Source of the DNA: Spongiibacteraceae bacterium UBA5047 | GTDB lineage: Bacteria; Pseudomonadota; Gammaproteobacteria; Pseudomonadales; Spongiibacteraceae | DNA: 64,000 bases | Direction: 5' to 3' | Assembly (NCBI GenBank): GCA_002415025.1 | Contig: DIBR01000029.1 | Coordinates: forward strand, 10,087 to 74,086 | Part shown: piece after piece, positions 52,324-59,567 of the stretch | How the letters are laid out: each line of letters starts with the position of its first letter | How positions within the stretch are numbered: position 1 is the stretch's first letter | Program-made: the position numbers and the translations under genes | Notes under the pieces: generated by a model | The model's input: the letters and a program-made list of their open reading frames with translations, nothing else | Told to the model about the DNA's origin: nothing | The model's database searches: none

Positions 52324-53358
52324 TTAGATATTCGCTACCTGGGGCTGATGGCGCATCGCTTCCGGCGATGTGCCATAGTAACTTCGATAGGCCCGATTGA
52401 AATTGTTGGTATGGGTATAACCCAGCTGATAGGCAATTTCCTTTAACGGCATATTCGAGTTATACAAATACTGTCGTGCCAGCCCCATACGCACCTCCAG
52501 GCATACCGACCTGAAATTGGTATTTGCCTGCGTCAGGTACCGGCGCAAACTGCGAGCGTTCAATTTCAGATGAACTGCCGTGCCTTCCAGGGAGAACTGA
52601 CAAGTTTGCGGTTGTTCTACCAGAGCCCGCTTTACCCGCGCCACAATACCCGTACCGTGGTAGCCCTCGCCGAGTACCTGCTTAACCTCTGCGGCACAGC
52701 TGGCCAGCAGTGACGAGTTGCCGGTGGGAATTGGCAAGAACATCCACGGTTTGGGCAGAGCAATAACGGTATGAGCCTCGTTGAACGATACCGGACAGCC
52801 GAATAACTCCGCGTAGCGTTCGCTGTAATCCGGTGCCGGGTAGTTCAAGGTGACAAAGCTTGGGTGGGACGCTTGCCCGTCGGGCAGGATTGCCTGGATA
52901 CAGCGCCAAATAGCGATCATGCTCATTTCCAGCAGGGGTTCTCTATAGGCTCTGACCTCGCTGGTAGTGGTGTACACGAGCAGGTAGTGAGTGTCGGTTG
53001 CCGCCATCTTTGAGCGCAGTACATAGCCCGATGCGTTCAGGGCATGCCCTGTAATTTTGGCGGCTTGCAGAACGGTAGGTGCCGTCAGAACGGCGTAACC
53101 GAGCAGGCCGGTGTCGGTGAGTTGAGCGCGGTCACCAATTTGCAGGGCGATGTCGGGAATGGCCTCTTGCCGGAGCGTCATCACGGCTTTCAGAAACAGC
53201 CGCATACTGTCCAGTCGCTCCGGGTTGCTCCAGTCGGGCTTAAGCCCCAGCTCCGCGGTCAGAGCGCGCTGGTCGATTGCCGGATAACGGGATGACAGCA
53301 CATCTCTCAGTGCTGCGAGACGGCGCTTGCCGATATGTTCCGATTCCATAAGCAGCAT
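52324..53358 (-). CDS. AraC-family transcriptional regulator
   Basis: 344 residues from the ATG at 53358 with a GGGGG Shine-Dalgarno; the open frame reaches 53523 but homology does not. N-terminal Arabinose_bd-type (PF12625-like) effector domain includes MRLFLKAVMTLRQEAIPDIALQIGDRA and LLGYAVLTAPTVLQAA, and the C-terminal double helix-turn-helix includes LNARSLRRYLTQANTNFRSVCLEVRMGLARQYL and MPLKEIAYQLGYTHTNNFNRAYRSYYGTSPEAMR. It is divergent from a second AraC gene. Ligand unknown. Confidence 0.88.
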   Translation of the reverse strand: MLLMESEHIGKRRLAALRDVLSSRYPAIDQRALTAELGLKPDWSNPERLDSMRLFLKAVMTLRQEAIPDIALQIGDRAQLTDTGLLGYAVLTAPTVLQAAKITGHALNASGYVLRSKMAATDTHYLLVYTTTSEVRAYREPLLEMSMIAIWRCIQAILPDGQASHPSFVTLNYPAPDYSERYAELFGCPVSFNEAHTVIALPKPWMFLPIPTGNSSLLASCAAEVKQVLGEGYHGTGIVARVKRALVEQPQTCQFSLEGTAVHLKLNARSLRRYLTQANTNFRSVCLEVRMGLARQYLYNSNMPLKEIAYQLGYTHTNNFNRAYRSYYGTSPEAMRHQPQVANI

Positions 53359-53563
53359 GCGATTGCCCCCGTTATCTGTAGACCTTGCAGAGCCTTTTTG
53401 TATGGACGGAAATGATAGTACGTTGTGGCCACAAATGATACCTGATGGTCTTTTTATCGCCGCCAGTCCTGATATTCTCTGTCCCAGTAAAACGTGAGGG
53501 CCGTGTAAAGTACGTGGCATCAACCCGCTATCAGATTATAAAACACAGAGCGAGGATTGCGTT

Positions 53564-54586
53564 GTGAGAACACCAACGGTTTGCCGAGAGTATCTGGATA
53601 ACCTCCTGGAATACCTCTACGCTCAGGGCGCAACGCCAAGGCAGCTGCAGGGCCTGATGCGCCTTGACCCCCAGGACCATATCAGTGAGCAGGGCCGTTT
53701 TCCGCTACGCCTGTTTGAAATGCTGCTAGATGCCGGCAGCCAGTTACTCAATGATTACTACCTTGGCGCTCACGCGGGTGCGCACTGCTCCAGCCAACCC
53801 TGGGGTATGGTGAACTATCTGGGCATGAGTGCCTCAAGCAACCGCGAGGCGGTAAGTGCGGTTGTGAATTACTCTCGGCTACTGATTGACCACGGTGACG
53901 TCGAGTTGAGCGAAGAGGTGAATGACCAGCGCGCTGCGCGCCTGACATGGGTGTTGCCGCCGCGCCAATTGCCTTCGCGACAGGTGATCGAGTTTTTCTT
54001 CAGTAACTGGTACCGCGTGAACAAGCCCTTGCTGGACCGATGGTGTTCAAAACGAGAAATTCACTTCACCCACGACGGCCCGGCCGACAGCGGTGAAATT
54101 GAGCGTATTATAGAGGCGCCGGTTCACTATGGCAGCCATTGCAATGCGGTGGAGTTTGATCGGCACTTTCTCGATCGTCCGACAAAGTTTCCTCACTCAG
54201 GCATACACAAGTCGCTTGAACAAGCGGCGCAGGCCGAGCTGTCGAACCTGCAGTTTGAGGACCGTATAATCCGCGATGTAAAAGAATGCATTATGAATCA
54301 GCTGGCAAGCGGTGTGCCTAAACTTGAAGAGGTTGCCGCAAACCTGCGTTTGACGCCCAGAACCTTGCAGCGCCGACTTAACAACACCAACACCAACTTC
54401 AAATATATGGTGGACGATGCCCGCAAGGAGCGGTCCATTCGCCTGATTTCCGATTCGGCGCTCGGTCTGCCCGATATATCTGCGGAGTTGGGCTTTAGCG
54501 ATCAAAGTGCTTTCCAGAAGGCGTTTAAACGCTGGTACGGTCAAGCGCCCGGGCGCTATCGTTTGATGTTGCAAACCGTCAATTAA
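53564..54586 (+). CDS. AraC-family transcriptional regulator
   Basis: 340 residues from a GTG at 53564. The N-terminal domain (PLRLFEMLLDAGSQLLNDYYLGAHAG, then MVNYLGMSASSNREAVSAVVNYSRLL) is again Arabinose_bd-like. The DNA-binding part is VAANLRLTPRTLQRRLNNTNTNFKYMVDDARKERSIRL and LPDISAELGFSDQSAFQKAFKRWYGQAPGRYR. It faces a DUF4334-type and an alcohol dehydrogenase gene on the same strand, after a repeat-rich gap. Ligand unknown. Confidence 0.9.
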   Translation: MRTPTVCREYLDNLLEYLYAQGATPRQLQGLMRLDPQDHISEQGRFPLRLFEMLLDAGSQLLNDYYLGAHAGAHCSSQPWGMVNYLGMSASSNREAVSAVVNYSRLLIDHGDVELSEEVNDQRAARLTWVLPPRQLPSRQVIEFFFSNWYRVNKPLLDRWCSKREIHFTHDGPADSGEIERIIEAPVHYGSHCNAVEFDRHFLDRPTKFPHSGIHKSLEQAAQAELSNLQFEDRIIRDVKECIMNQLASGVPKLEEVAANLRLTPRTLQRRLNNTNTNFKYMVDDARKERSIRLISDSALGLPDISAELGFSDQSAFQKAFKRWYGQAPGRYRLMLQTVN

Positions 54587-54603
54587 CCTTGATAGGCGCG
54601 GTT

Positions 54604-54732
54604 GCCCGCAACGCTTTGCTTATGCGGGCCTACGCTGCGTACCTCTTGTCATATGCAGGCCGGAATAAGCGCAGCCCGCAGCGGGCCTACGATGTGGAAT
54701 TGGTAGGCCGGAATAAGCGCAGCGTTTCCGGC
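54604..54732. repeat. Cluster of REP-like elements
   Basis: 54604-54633 is a perfect inverse copy of 35106-35135. Further members lie at about 54654-54690 (GCAGGCCGGAATAAGCGCAGC then an inverted tail) and 54703-54732 (starts GTAGGCCGGAATAAGCG and ends TTTCCGGC). They fill the 173-bp gap between the AraC stop and the DUF4334-type gene, as REP elements often do. Confidence 0.75.
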
Positions 54733-54759
54733 TATCGCTAAGTTAATAAGGAGTTTTCA

Positions 54760-55206
54760 ATGGCAGCATCGACTGCGCTTCAAAAATTTGTAGATAGCGA
54801 AACCCCGATAGAAGTTGATCAGCTCCACTCATTTTACGACTCATTGCCGGCAATCGATTGCGAATTTATGCTCGGCGACTGGCTGGGCGGCTGCTTCAAC
54901 ACCGGCCACCGCGGTGAGAAAATGCTGGCAAATCTGGGTTGGGGTGGCAAGCGGTTCACCGCATTGAACGATGTTAATCCCATTATGTCGATTGATGATA
55001 ACGGTGCTTTGCAGGTGAATGAGGTGCTTGGCACAGCGTCCCTGCGTATCGTTGAATATCGCGGTCAGACAACGGCCACAATGGTCTACGACCAACATCC
55101 GATTTTTGATCACTTCAAAAAGATCGATGACGACCAGGTGCTGGGCGTTATGGATAGCAAAGGCGACGATTTCCCCCTGTATTTCTATCTTCGCCGCGCA
55201 CGCTGA
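54760..55206 (+). CDS. DUF4334 / GXWXG domain protein
   Basis: 148 residues. The N-terminal part FYDSLPAIDCEFMLGDWLGGCFNTGH matches the GXWXG domain and the C-terminal part (TTATMVYDQHPIFDHFKKIDDDQVLGVMD and FPLYFYLRRAR) the DUF4334 domain as I know them. No enzyme activity is established for the family. The alcohol dehydrogenase gene starts only 2 bp after its stop, which suggests a small operon, perhaps in alcohol or aldehyde metabolism (inference). Confidence 0.8.
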   Translation: MAASTALQKFVDSETPIEVDQLHSFYDSLPAIDCEFMLGDWLGGCFNTGHRGEKMLANLGWGGKRFTALNDVNPIMSIDDNGALQVNEVLGTASLRIVEYRGQTTATMVYDQHPIFDHFKKIDDDQVLGVMDSKGDDFPLYFYLRRAR

Positions 55207-55208
55207 AC

Positions 55209-56300
55209 ATGCAGATTCGAGCTGTGATTGCGCGTTCGGCAGGGCAGCCCCTGACGATTGAGAGTTGTGATCTGGGGGAACCCGTGGCCGGTGAAGTACG
55301 CCTGAAAATGGAAGCCTGCGGTGTTTGCCATACCGATATTGTTGCCTTAAACCAGGATTGGCCGGTGCCCTTGCCGGCAGTGCTGGGCCATGAAGGTGTG
55401 GGTCGTATTGAAGCCCTTGGTGCGGATGTCGCGGGTTTTGAAATTGGTGATCGTGTACTGGTGAGTTTTGGCTCCTGTGGCCAATGCAAAAATTGCAACA
55501 ACCATGCCCCCGGGTATTGTGACAATGCGCTGTTATTTCAGGTGATGGCGCAACGTCTCGATGGTAGTTCGCCCTTGAGCCAGAACGGGGAGAAAATCAG
55601 CGGTCATTTTTTTGCCCAGTCTTCTTTCGCCACTCACGCTGTGGCGGCAACCCGGAATATGGTCAAACTACCGGATCACGTCCCCGCCGAGTTGATGGCG
55701 CCTTTGGCCTGCGGCGTGCAGACGGGTATGGCAGCGGTGTTGGTCGCGCTTAAGGCAGAGCGCGGTTCGGCACTGGCAATAACCGGCTGTGGAGCCGTTG
55801 GCTTGTCGGCCATTATGGGGGCGAAGATCGCAGGTTGTGATCCTGTTGTTGCGGTAGATATCAACGCGGGTCGTCTCGAGCTGGCACGGGAACTGGGGGC
55901 AACACATTGTCTGGATGGCAATGCCAGTGATCTTAAAAAGCAGCTCCGCAAGCTGGGCGGAATGGATTATGTGATCGACACCAGCGGCATTCCCGACGTA
56001 CTTGGCACTGGTTTTGATGTGCTGCGCGCACGTGGAACGCTACTCACTCTGGGGGTTTCTCCGCCGGGCAGCCAATTACCGATAGACCTCGGCAGCTTGT
56101 TGATGAGCGGTAAAACCGTGCGCGGCTCAATAGAGGGTGACTCGGTTCCGAAAGAATTTATTCCGCAAATGATTACCTACTTCGAACAGGGTTTGATGCC
56201 GCTCGACAAGCTTGTTGAAACTTATGCCTTTGACGACATCAACACTGCGATAAACGCTGCCGTTAGCGGAGCGGTCATCAAGCCGGTGTTGTTGATGTGA
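55209..56300 (+). CDS. Zinc-dependent medium-chain alcohol dehydrogenase
   Basis: 363-residue MDR-superfamily oxidoreductase. Catalytic zinc ligands are Cys38 (CGVCHTD) and the His in LGHEGVGRIEALG; the structural zinc is bound by CGQCKNCNNHAPGYC. The Rossmann motif is ALAITGCGAVGLSAIMGAKIAG. It resembles aryl-alcohol and class III-like dehydrogenases (DSSPL, SGHFFAQSSFATHAV). It would oxidise a primary alcohol to an aldehyde with NAD; substrate unknown. Confidence 0.9.
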   Translation: MQIRAVIARSAGQPLTIESCDLGEPVAGEVRLKMEACGVCHTDIVALNQDWPVPLPAVLGHEGVGRIEALGADVAGFEIGDRVLVSFGSCGQCKNCNNHAPGYCDNALLFQVMAQRLDGSSPLSQNGEKISGHFFAQSSFATHAVAATRNMVKLPDHVPAELMAPLACGVQTGMAAVLVALKAERGSALAITGCGAVGLSAIMGAKIAGCDPVVAVDINAGRLELARELGATHCLDGNASDLKKQLRKLGGMDYVIDTSGIPDVLGTGFDVLRARGTLLTLGVSPPGSQLPIDLGSLLMSGKTVRGSIEGDSVPKEFIPQMITYFEQGLMPLDKLVETYAFDDINTAINAAVSGAVIKPVLLM

Positions 56301-56338
56301 TTCGATTTGCTATCGTTCTCTTCAGAGAAATTGTGAAT

Positions 56339-56367
56339 AGCCATTGAACCAATTGCCAGAGCCATTG
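56339..56367 (+). promoter_or_regulatory. Two AGCCATTG direct repeats 21 bp apart
   Basis: AGCCATTG occurs at 56339 and again at 56360, exactly two helical turns apart, about 50 bp before the thioesterase gene at 56413. The spacing is typical of an AraC-type operator with two half-sites on one DNA face. No protein is known to bind it. Confidence 0.35.
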
Positions 56368-56412
56368 GAAACGCGTAATTTGGGCGCTCTTTGAATTTGG
56401 GGGAGTGTCAAG

Positions 56413-56814
56413 GTGAGATCAATCAATATCCGGCCACGATTCAGCGAAACCGATGCGCTGGGTCATATCAATAACACCGCCGTAGCAGTTTGGTTTGAGG
56501 CCGGTCGGGTTGAGTATATTGATGACCTGCTCGCTGAGATGCATGGCGGAGCGCCGAGCTGGGTGATGGCGACGCAAACACTGGACTATGTTGCCGAGAA
56601 TTTTTTTGGTGTTGATGTGCGTGTTGATGTGGCCATTACGAAAGTAGGGCGCAGTTCATTTACCGTTGTTTGTCGTATGTATCAGAATGATAATTTGACG
56701 GTAAAGGCCAGTTCCGTGCTGGTATTTGTTGATAAGAAAACCCGAAAGTCGTCGCCCTTGCCTGACGATATGCGGGCCCTGCTTGAGTCTGAACTGGACC
56801 CCGACTGGTTGTAG
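56413..56814 (+). CDS. Acyl-CoA thioesterase of the 4HBT hotdog family
   Basis: 133 residues from a GTG at 56413. The active-site segment FSETDALGHINNTAVAVWFEAGRVEYIDDL has the catalytic Asp and the HINN motif of 4-hydroxybenzoyl-CoA thioesterases. It probably hydrolyses an acyl-CoA in the cytoplasm. The close relative at 49475-49921 lacks these residues. Its stop codon lies inside a partial REP-like sequence. Confidence 0.88.
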   Translation: MRSINIRPRFSETDALGHINNTAVAVWFEAGRVEYIDDLLAEMHGGAPSWVMATQTLDYVAENFFGVDVRVDVAITKVGRSSFTVVCRMYQNDNLTVKASSVLVFVDKKTRKSSPLPDDMRALLESELDPDWL

Positions 56815-56826
56815 GAGCCTGCCCGG

Positions 56827-57876
56827 TCACGGCGGGGAAATGCTTTCCTGTTGTCGGCGATAGTGGTTGGGCGGAACCCCGGTCCAGTTGCGAAACGAGC
56901 GAATAAAGGCGCTGGGTTCAGAAAACCCCAGCTGATAAGAAATTTCCTGAACGCTGTGTTCCGTTTGCTGTAAAAACTCAATGGCGGTATCGCGCAATAA
57001 TTCGTTGCGTATCTGGCGGTAATCACACCCTTCTTCCCTGAGTCTGCGTCGCAGCGTTTGCGGGGTTAACCCAAGTGACGCAGCAATCTGCTCGTAGCTG
57101 GGGTTTTTCGGCAGGGACTTTTTGATATAGCGGCGAATCTGCTCGGTGTAGCTCTTTTGCCGGGTTGGCATAAACAGCAAGTTGTAGGGCATTTGCCTAA
57201 TGAGACTATCGAGTTCCTCGGGGGTTTTGATAATGGGGAGATCGAGCGCTCGTTGTTCAAAAATAAATTCGCTAACGCTGCCGTCAAAGCGCGTTGGGCA
57301 GAAAAACAGATAGTGGTATTCGTCCCGGTGCGCGGGTGGCGGATAATGGCAGTTTACCGACAGCAAGGGTATGGGCGTGCCGACCAGCCAGCTCAAAAAG
57401 CGGTGAGTAAGCATCAGGTGTTGTTCGAATACCCACGGTGATTGTGGGTATTCCGGGTCCGGGCGCATTTGATATCGCACAAACTTCCCGTCAATTTCAC
57501 ACTGTAATGAATGGCCGATTTCAAAGAGGCTGAAGAACGCTATGTTGCGCTCTATAGCTGTGCGCAGGTCCTGCGCCTCGGCGACATACTGAGCCATAAT
57601 CTGGAAGGTGCCGAGTTTCATCTTACGTGGAAAGTGGCCGCAGGATTCGTCTTCACTACTGCGCATGGCCAGACGGCTGAGCTGGGAGAATTGCGCTGGT
57701 GAAATTCGCGATTTCCCCTCATTTACAGCATTTGGGGAAATGCCGGCTTTGCTCAGAAGGTCGTCGCGGCTGCAGTGCGGCACGTCAAAGCGCTCAAGCA
57801 TGGCGCGAACAAAACATACAGATATGGTGCGGCTGTTCAAAAGGGCTTGCCTCCGACCGGGTTGCTCTGGTTGCAA
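56827..57876 (-). CDS. AraC-family transcriptional regulator
   Basis: 349 residues. Effector domain of the Arabinose_bd type (MRSSEDESCGHFPRKMKLGTFQIMAQYVAEAQDLRTAIERNIAFFSLFEI) and C-terminal AraC DNA-binding domain (LGLTPQTLRRRLREEGCDYRQIRNELLRDTAIEFL and VQEISYQLGFSEPSAFIRSFRNWTGVPPNHYR). It is divergent from the SDR gene, whose upstream region carries the conserved GTCA element, so it is the best candidate regulator of that element (inference). The start may be slightly downstream. Confidence 0.88.
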   Translation of the reverse strand: MQPEQPGRRQALLNSRTISVCFVRAMLERFDVPHCSRDDLLSKAGISPNAVNEGKSRISPAQFSQLSRLAMRSSEDESCGHFPRKMKLGTFQIMAQYVAEAQDLRTAIERNIAFFSLFEIGHSLQCEIDGKFVRYQMRPDPEYPQSPWVFEQHLMLTHRFLSWLVGTPIPLLSVNCHYPPPAHRDEYHYLFFCPTRFDGSVSEFIFEQRALDLPIIKTPEELDSLIRQMPYNLLFMPTRQKSYTEQIRRYIKKSLPKNPSYEQIAASLGLTPQTLRRRLREEGCDYRQIRNELLRDTAIEFLQQTEHSVQEISYQLGFSEPSAFIRSFRNWTGVPPNHYRRQQESISPP

Positions 57877-57929
57877 TGACGGCGTAATTGCTCTGAATTT
57901 CGATGGTACTCGAATTGTGCTTTGCTTGT

Positions 57930-57970
57930 TGTAATAAAATGTCTATCGTATGTCACTCGCCGTCATTGTT
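57930..57970 (+). promoter_or_regulatory. Shared upstream element, copy 2 (before the SDR gene)
   Basis: The 19-mer TGTAATAAAATGTCTATCG (57930-57948) is identical to 24467-24485. It is followed, with the same spacing as copy 1, by TGTCAC, five bases and GTCATTG; the half-sites GTCAC (57952) and GTCAT (57962) are 10 bp apart. It sits between the AraC gene (start 57876) and the SDR start at 58081. Confidence 0.65.
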
Positions 57971-58080
57971 GCAATTCGGCGTGACCCCGATGCTATGGCA
58001 GCTTTGGCGTACCTGTGCCGCTCTTTTCACAAAGTGGGTGGCGGGCATTAATATCAGCAATGAACACAAGGGAGCATATT

Positions 58081-58854
58081 ATGGATCTGAAAGATAAAGT
58101 TGCGGTGGTTACCGGCGGCGCGTCGGGGCTCGGTGAGGCCACGGTTCGCGCATATGTAGCCAAAGGCGCGAAAGTCGCTATTTTTGACCTGAACGAAGAG
58201 CGTGCTAACAACATCATTAGTGAAGTGGGTAGTGACAAGGTCGCCTTCTTTAAAGTGAATGTGTCGGACGAGGAGTCTGTTAAAGCGGCTATCGACGGCG
58301 TTATGGCGCAGTTTGGCGCAATTCATGTTTGCAATAACTACGCGGGCATTGGCAATGCGGCGAAAACCCTCAGCAAAAACGGCCCGTTCCCGCTCGACTC
58401 TTACAAAATGGTGATTGAAGTTAACCTCGTAGGCACCTTCAATGTTGCGCGCCTGGCTGCGGAGCAGATCGCCAAAAACGAACCCTATGATGGCGCCAAT
58501 GCACGTGGTGTGATTATCAATACGGCGTCAGTCGCGGCCTATGAAGGTCAAATCGGGCAGGTGGCCTACAGCGCCTCAAAAGGCGGTGTTGTTGGTATGA
58601 CTTTGCCGATGGCGCGCGATTTGGCATCTTATGGCATTCGGGTAAACACAATTGTGCCGGGCCTGATTCATACGCCGTTGTTCGAAATGCTGCCGGAAGA
58701 GGCATACAAATCACTGGAGTCGAGCGTGGTAAACCCCAAGCGTCTGGGGCGCCCGGAAGAGATTGCTCACGTCTCGGTTATGATCGCCGAAAACGAGTAT
58801 ATGAATGGCGAGTGCATCCGTCTGGATGGTGCTATTCGCATGCAGCCTCGCTAA
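58081..58854 (+). CDS. SDR oxidoreductase, 3-hydroxyacyl-CoA dehydrogenase type II-like
   Basis: 257-residue NAD(P)-dependent short-chain dehydrogenase with a Shine-Dalgarno-preceded ATG at 58081. Cofactor motif TGGASGLG, NNYAG, and the catalytic Ser-Tyr-Lys in INTASVAAYEGQIGQVAYSASKGG. It resembles the HSD17B10/HADH2-type family, which oxidises 3-hydroxyacyl-CoA or branched and steroid hydroxy groups. It is isolated from the beta-oxidation operon at 24.6 kb but shares its upstream element. A terminator follows. Confidence 0.9.
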   Translation: MDLKDKVAVVTGGASGLGEATVRAYVAKGAKVAIFDLNEERANNIISEVGSDKVAFFKVNVSDEESVKAAIDGVMAQFGAIHVCNNYAGIGNAAKTLSKNGPFPLDSYKMVIEVNLVGTFNVARLAAEQIAKNEPYDGANARGVIINTASVAAYEGQIGQVAYSASKGGVVGMTLPMARDLASYGIRVNTIVPGLIHTPLFEMLPEEAYKSLESSVVNPKRLGRPEEIAHVSVMIAENEYMNGECIRLDGAIRMQPR

Positions 58855-58860
58855 TTGCCT

Positions 58861-58888
58861 TGCGCCGGCGTTTCGTCGGCGCATTTTT
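58861..58888 (+). terminator. Rho-independent terminator of the SDR gene
   Basis: Stem TGCGCCG with CGGCGCA (58861-58867 and 58877-58883) around a 9-base loop, followed by five Ts (58884-58888). It begins 7 bases after the stop codon. Confidence 0.85.
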
Positions 58889-59093
58889 CCTCTAACTTTC
58901 CAGATATCCCGCTCAATATCCGCAGTAACAGACCGGCCAATTTCAACATCCAGTCGCGCACCAGCTACGTAAACACAGCTATATTGGATGTGCTGTTTTT
59001 GTTCTTACCTGCACAAGCATTCTGTGATGTATCCACTGGCAACATTTGCATCCAATAGGTAGGATGGCCGCATAATTTTACAGTGGGGTTCCC
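58889..59093. promoter_or_regulatory. Upstream region of the iorA-like operon
   Basis: 205 bp without coding capacity. TTGCAT (59046-59051) and CATAAT (59071-59076), 19 bp apart, are a possible promoter. The -10 would lie only 18 bases before the ATG at 59094. Confidence 0.3.
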
Positions 59094-59567
59094 ATGGCAG
59101 TTAAACCCATACCCGTTCGGGTGAACGGCTCCGTTGTACAGCCCCTTGTAGATGCGGAAAAGCCGCTACTGTGGGTGTTGCGGGACGACCTTGATCTTAC
59201 CGGCTCGAAATACGGTTGTGGCCGTGCTCAATGTGGTGCCTGCACAGTTCATGTAGATGGTCAGCCAACCCGCTCTTGCGTGACACCCATTGCCGCGGTT
59301 GCAGACAGGGATGTTCAAACGATTGAGTCTGTTGTCGAAACCAGCCTTGGCCAGCAGGTGCAACGCGCCTGGGTGAGCCTGAATGTACCCCAGTGCGGTT
59401 ACTGCCAGTCTGGTCAGATTATGGCAGTGGTGGCATTGCTACGAGCTATACCCACGCCCACCGATCGCGATATTGATGAGGCCTTGTCGGGCAATATTTG
59501 CCGATGCGGAATGTACCCCCGCATTCGCAAGGCGGTGCACGAAATAGCAGCGGGAGCCTTTCAATGA
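59094..59567 (+). CDS. [2Fe-2S] subunit of a molybdenum hydroxylase (IorA-like)
   Basis: 157 residues of the xanthine-oxidase superfamily electron-transfer subunit. Plant-type [2Fe-2S] cluster: Cys42, Cys47, Cys50, Cys62 (GCGRAQCGACTVH and SC). Second cluster: Cys101, Cys104, Cys136 and Cys138 (CGYCQSGQIM and NICRCGMYPRIRKAV). It passes electrons from the large subunit. The ATG of the next gene overlaps its stop (ATGA). Confidence 0.92.
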   Translation: MAVKPIPVRVNGSVVQPLVDAEKPLLWVLRDDLDLTGSKYGCGRAQCGACTVHVDGQPTRSCVTPIAAVADRDVQTIESVVETSLGQQVQRAWVSLNVPQCGYCQSGQIMAVVALLRAIPTPTDRDIDEALSGNICRCGMYPRIRKAVHEIAAGAFQ

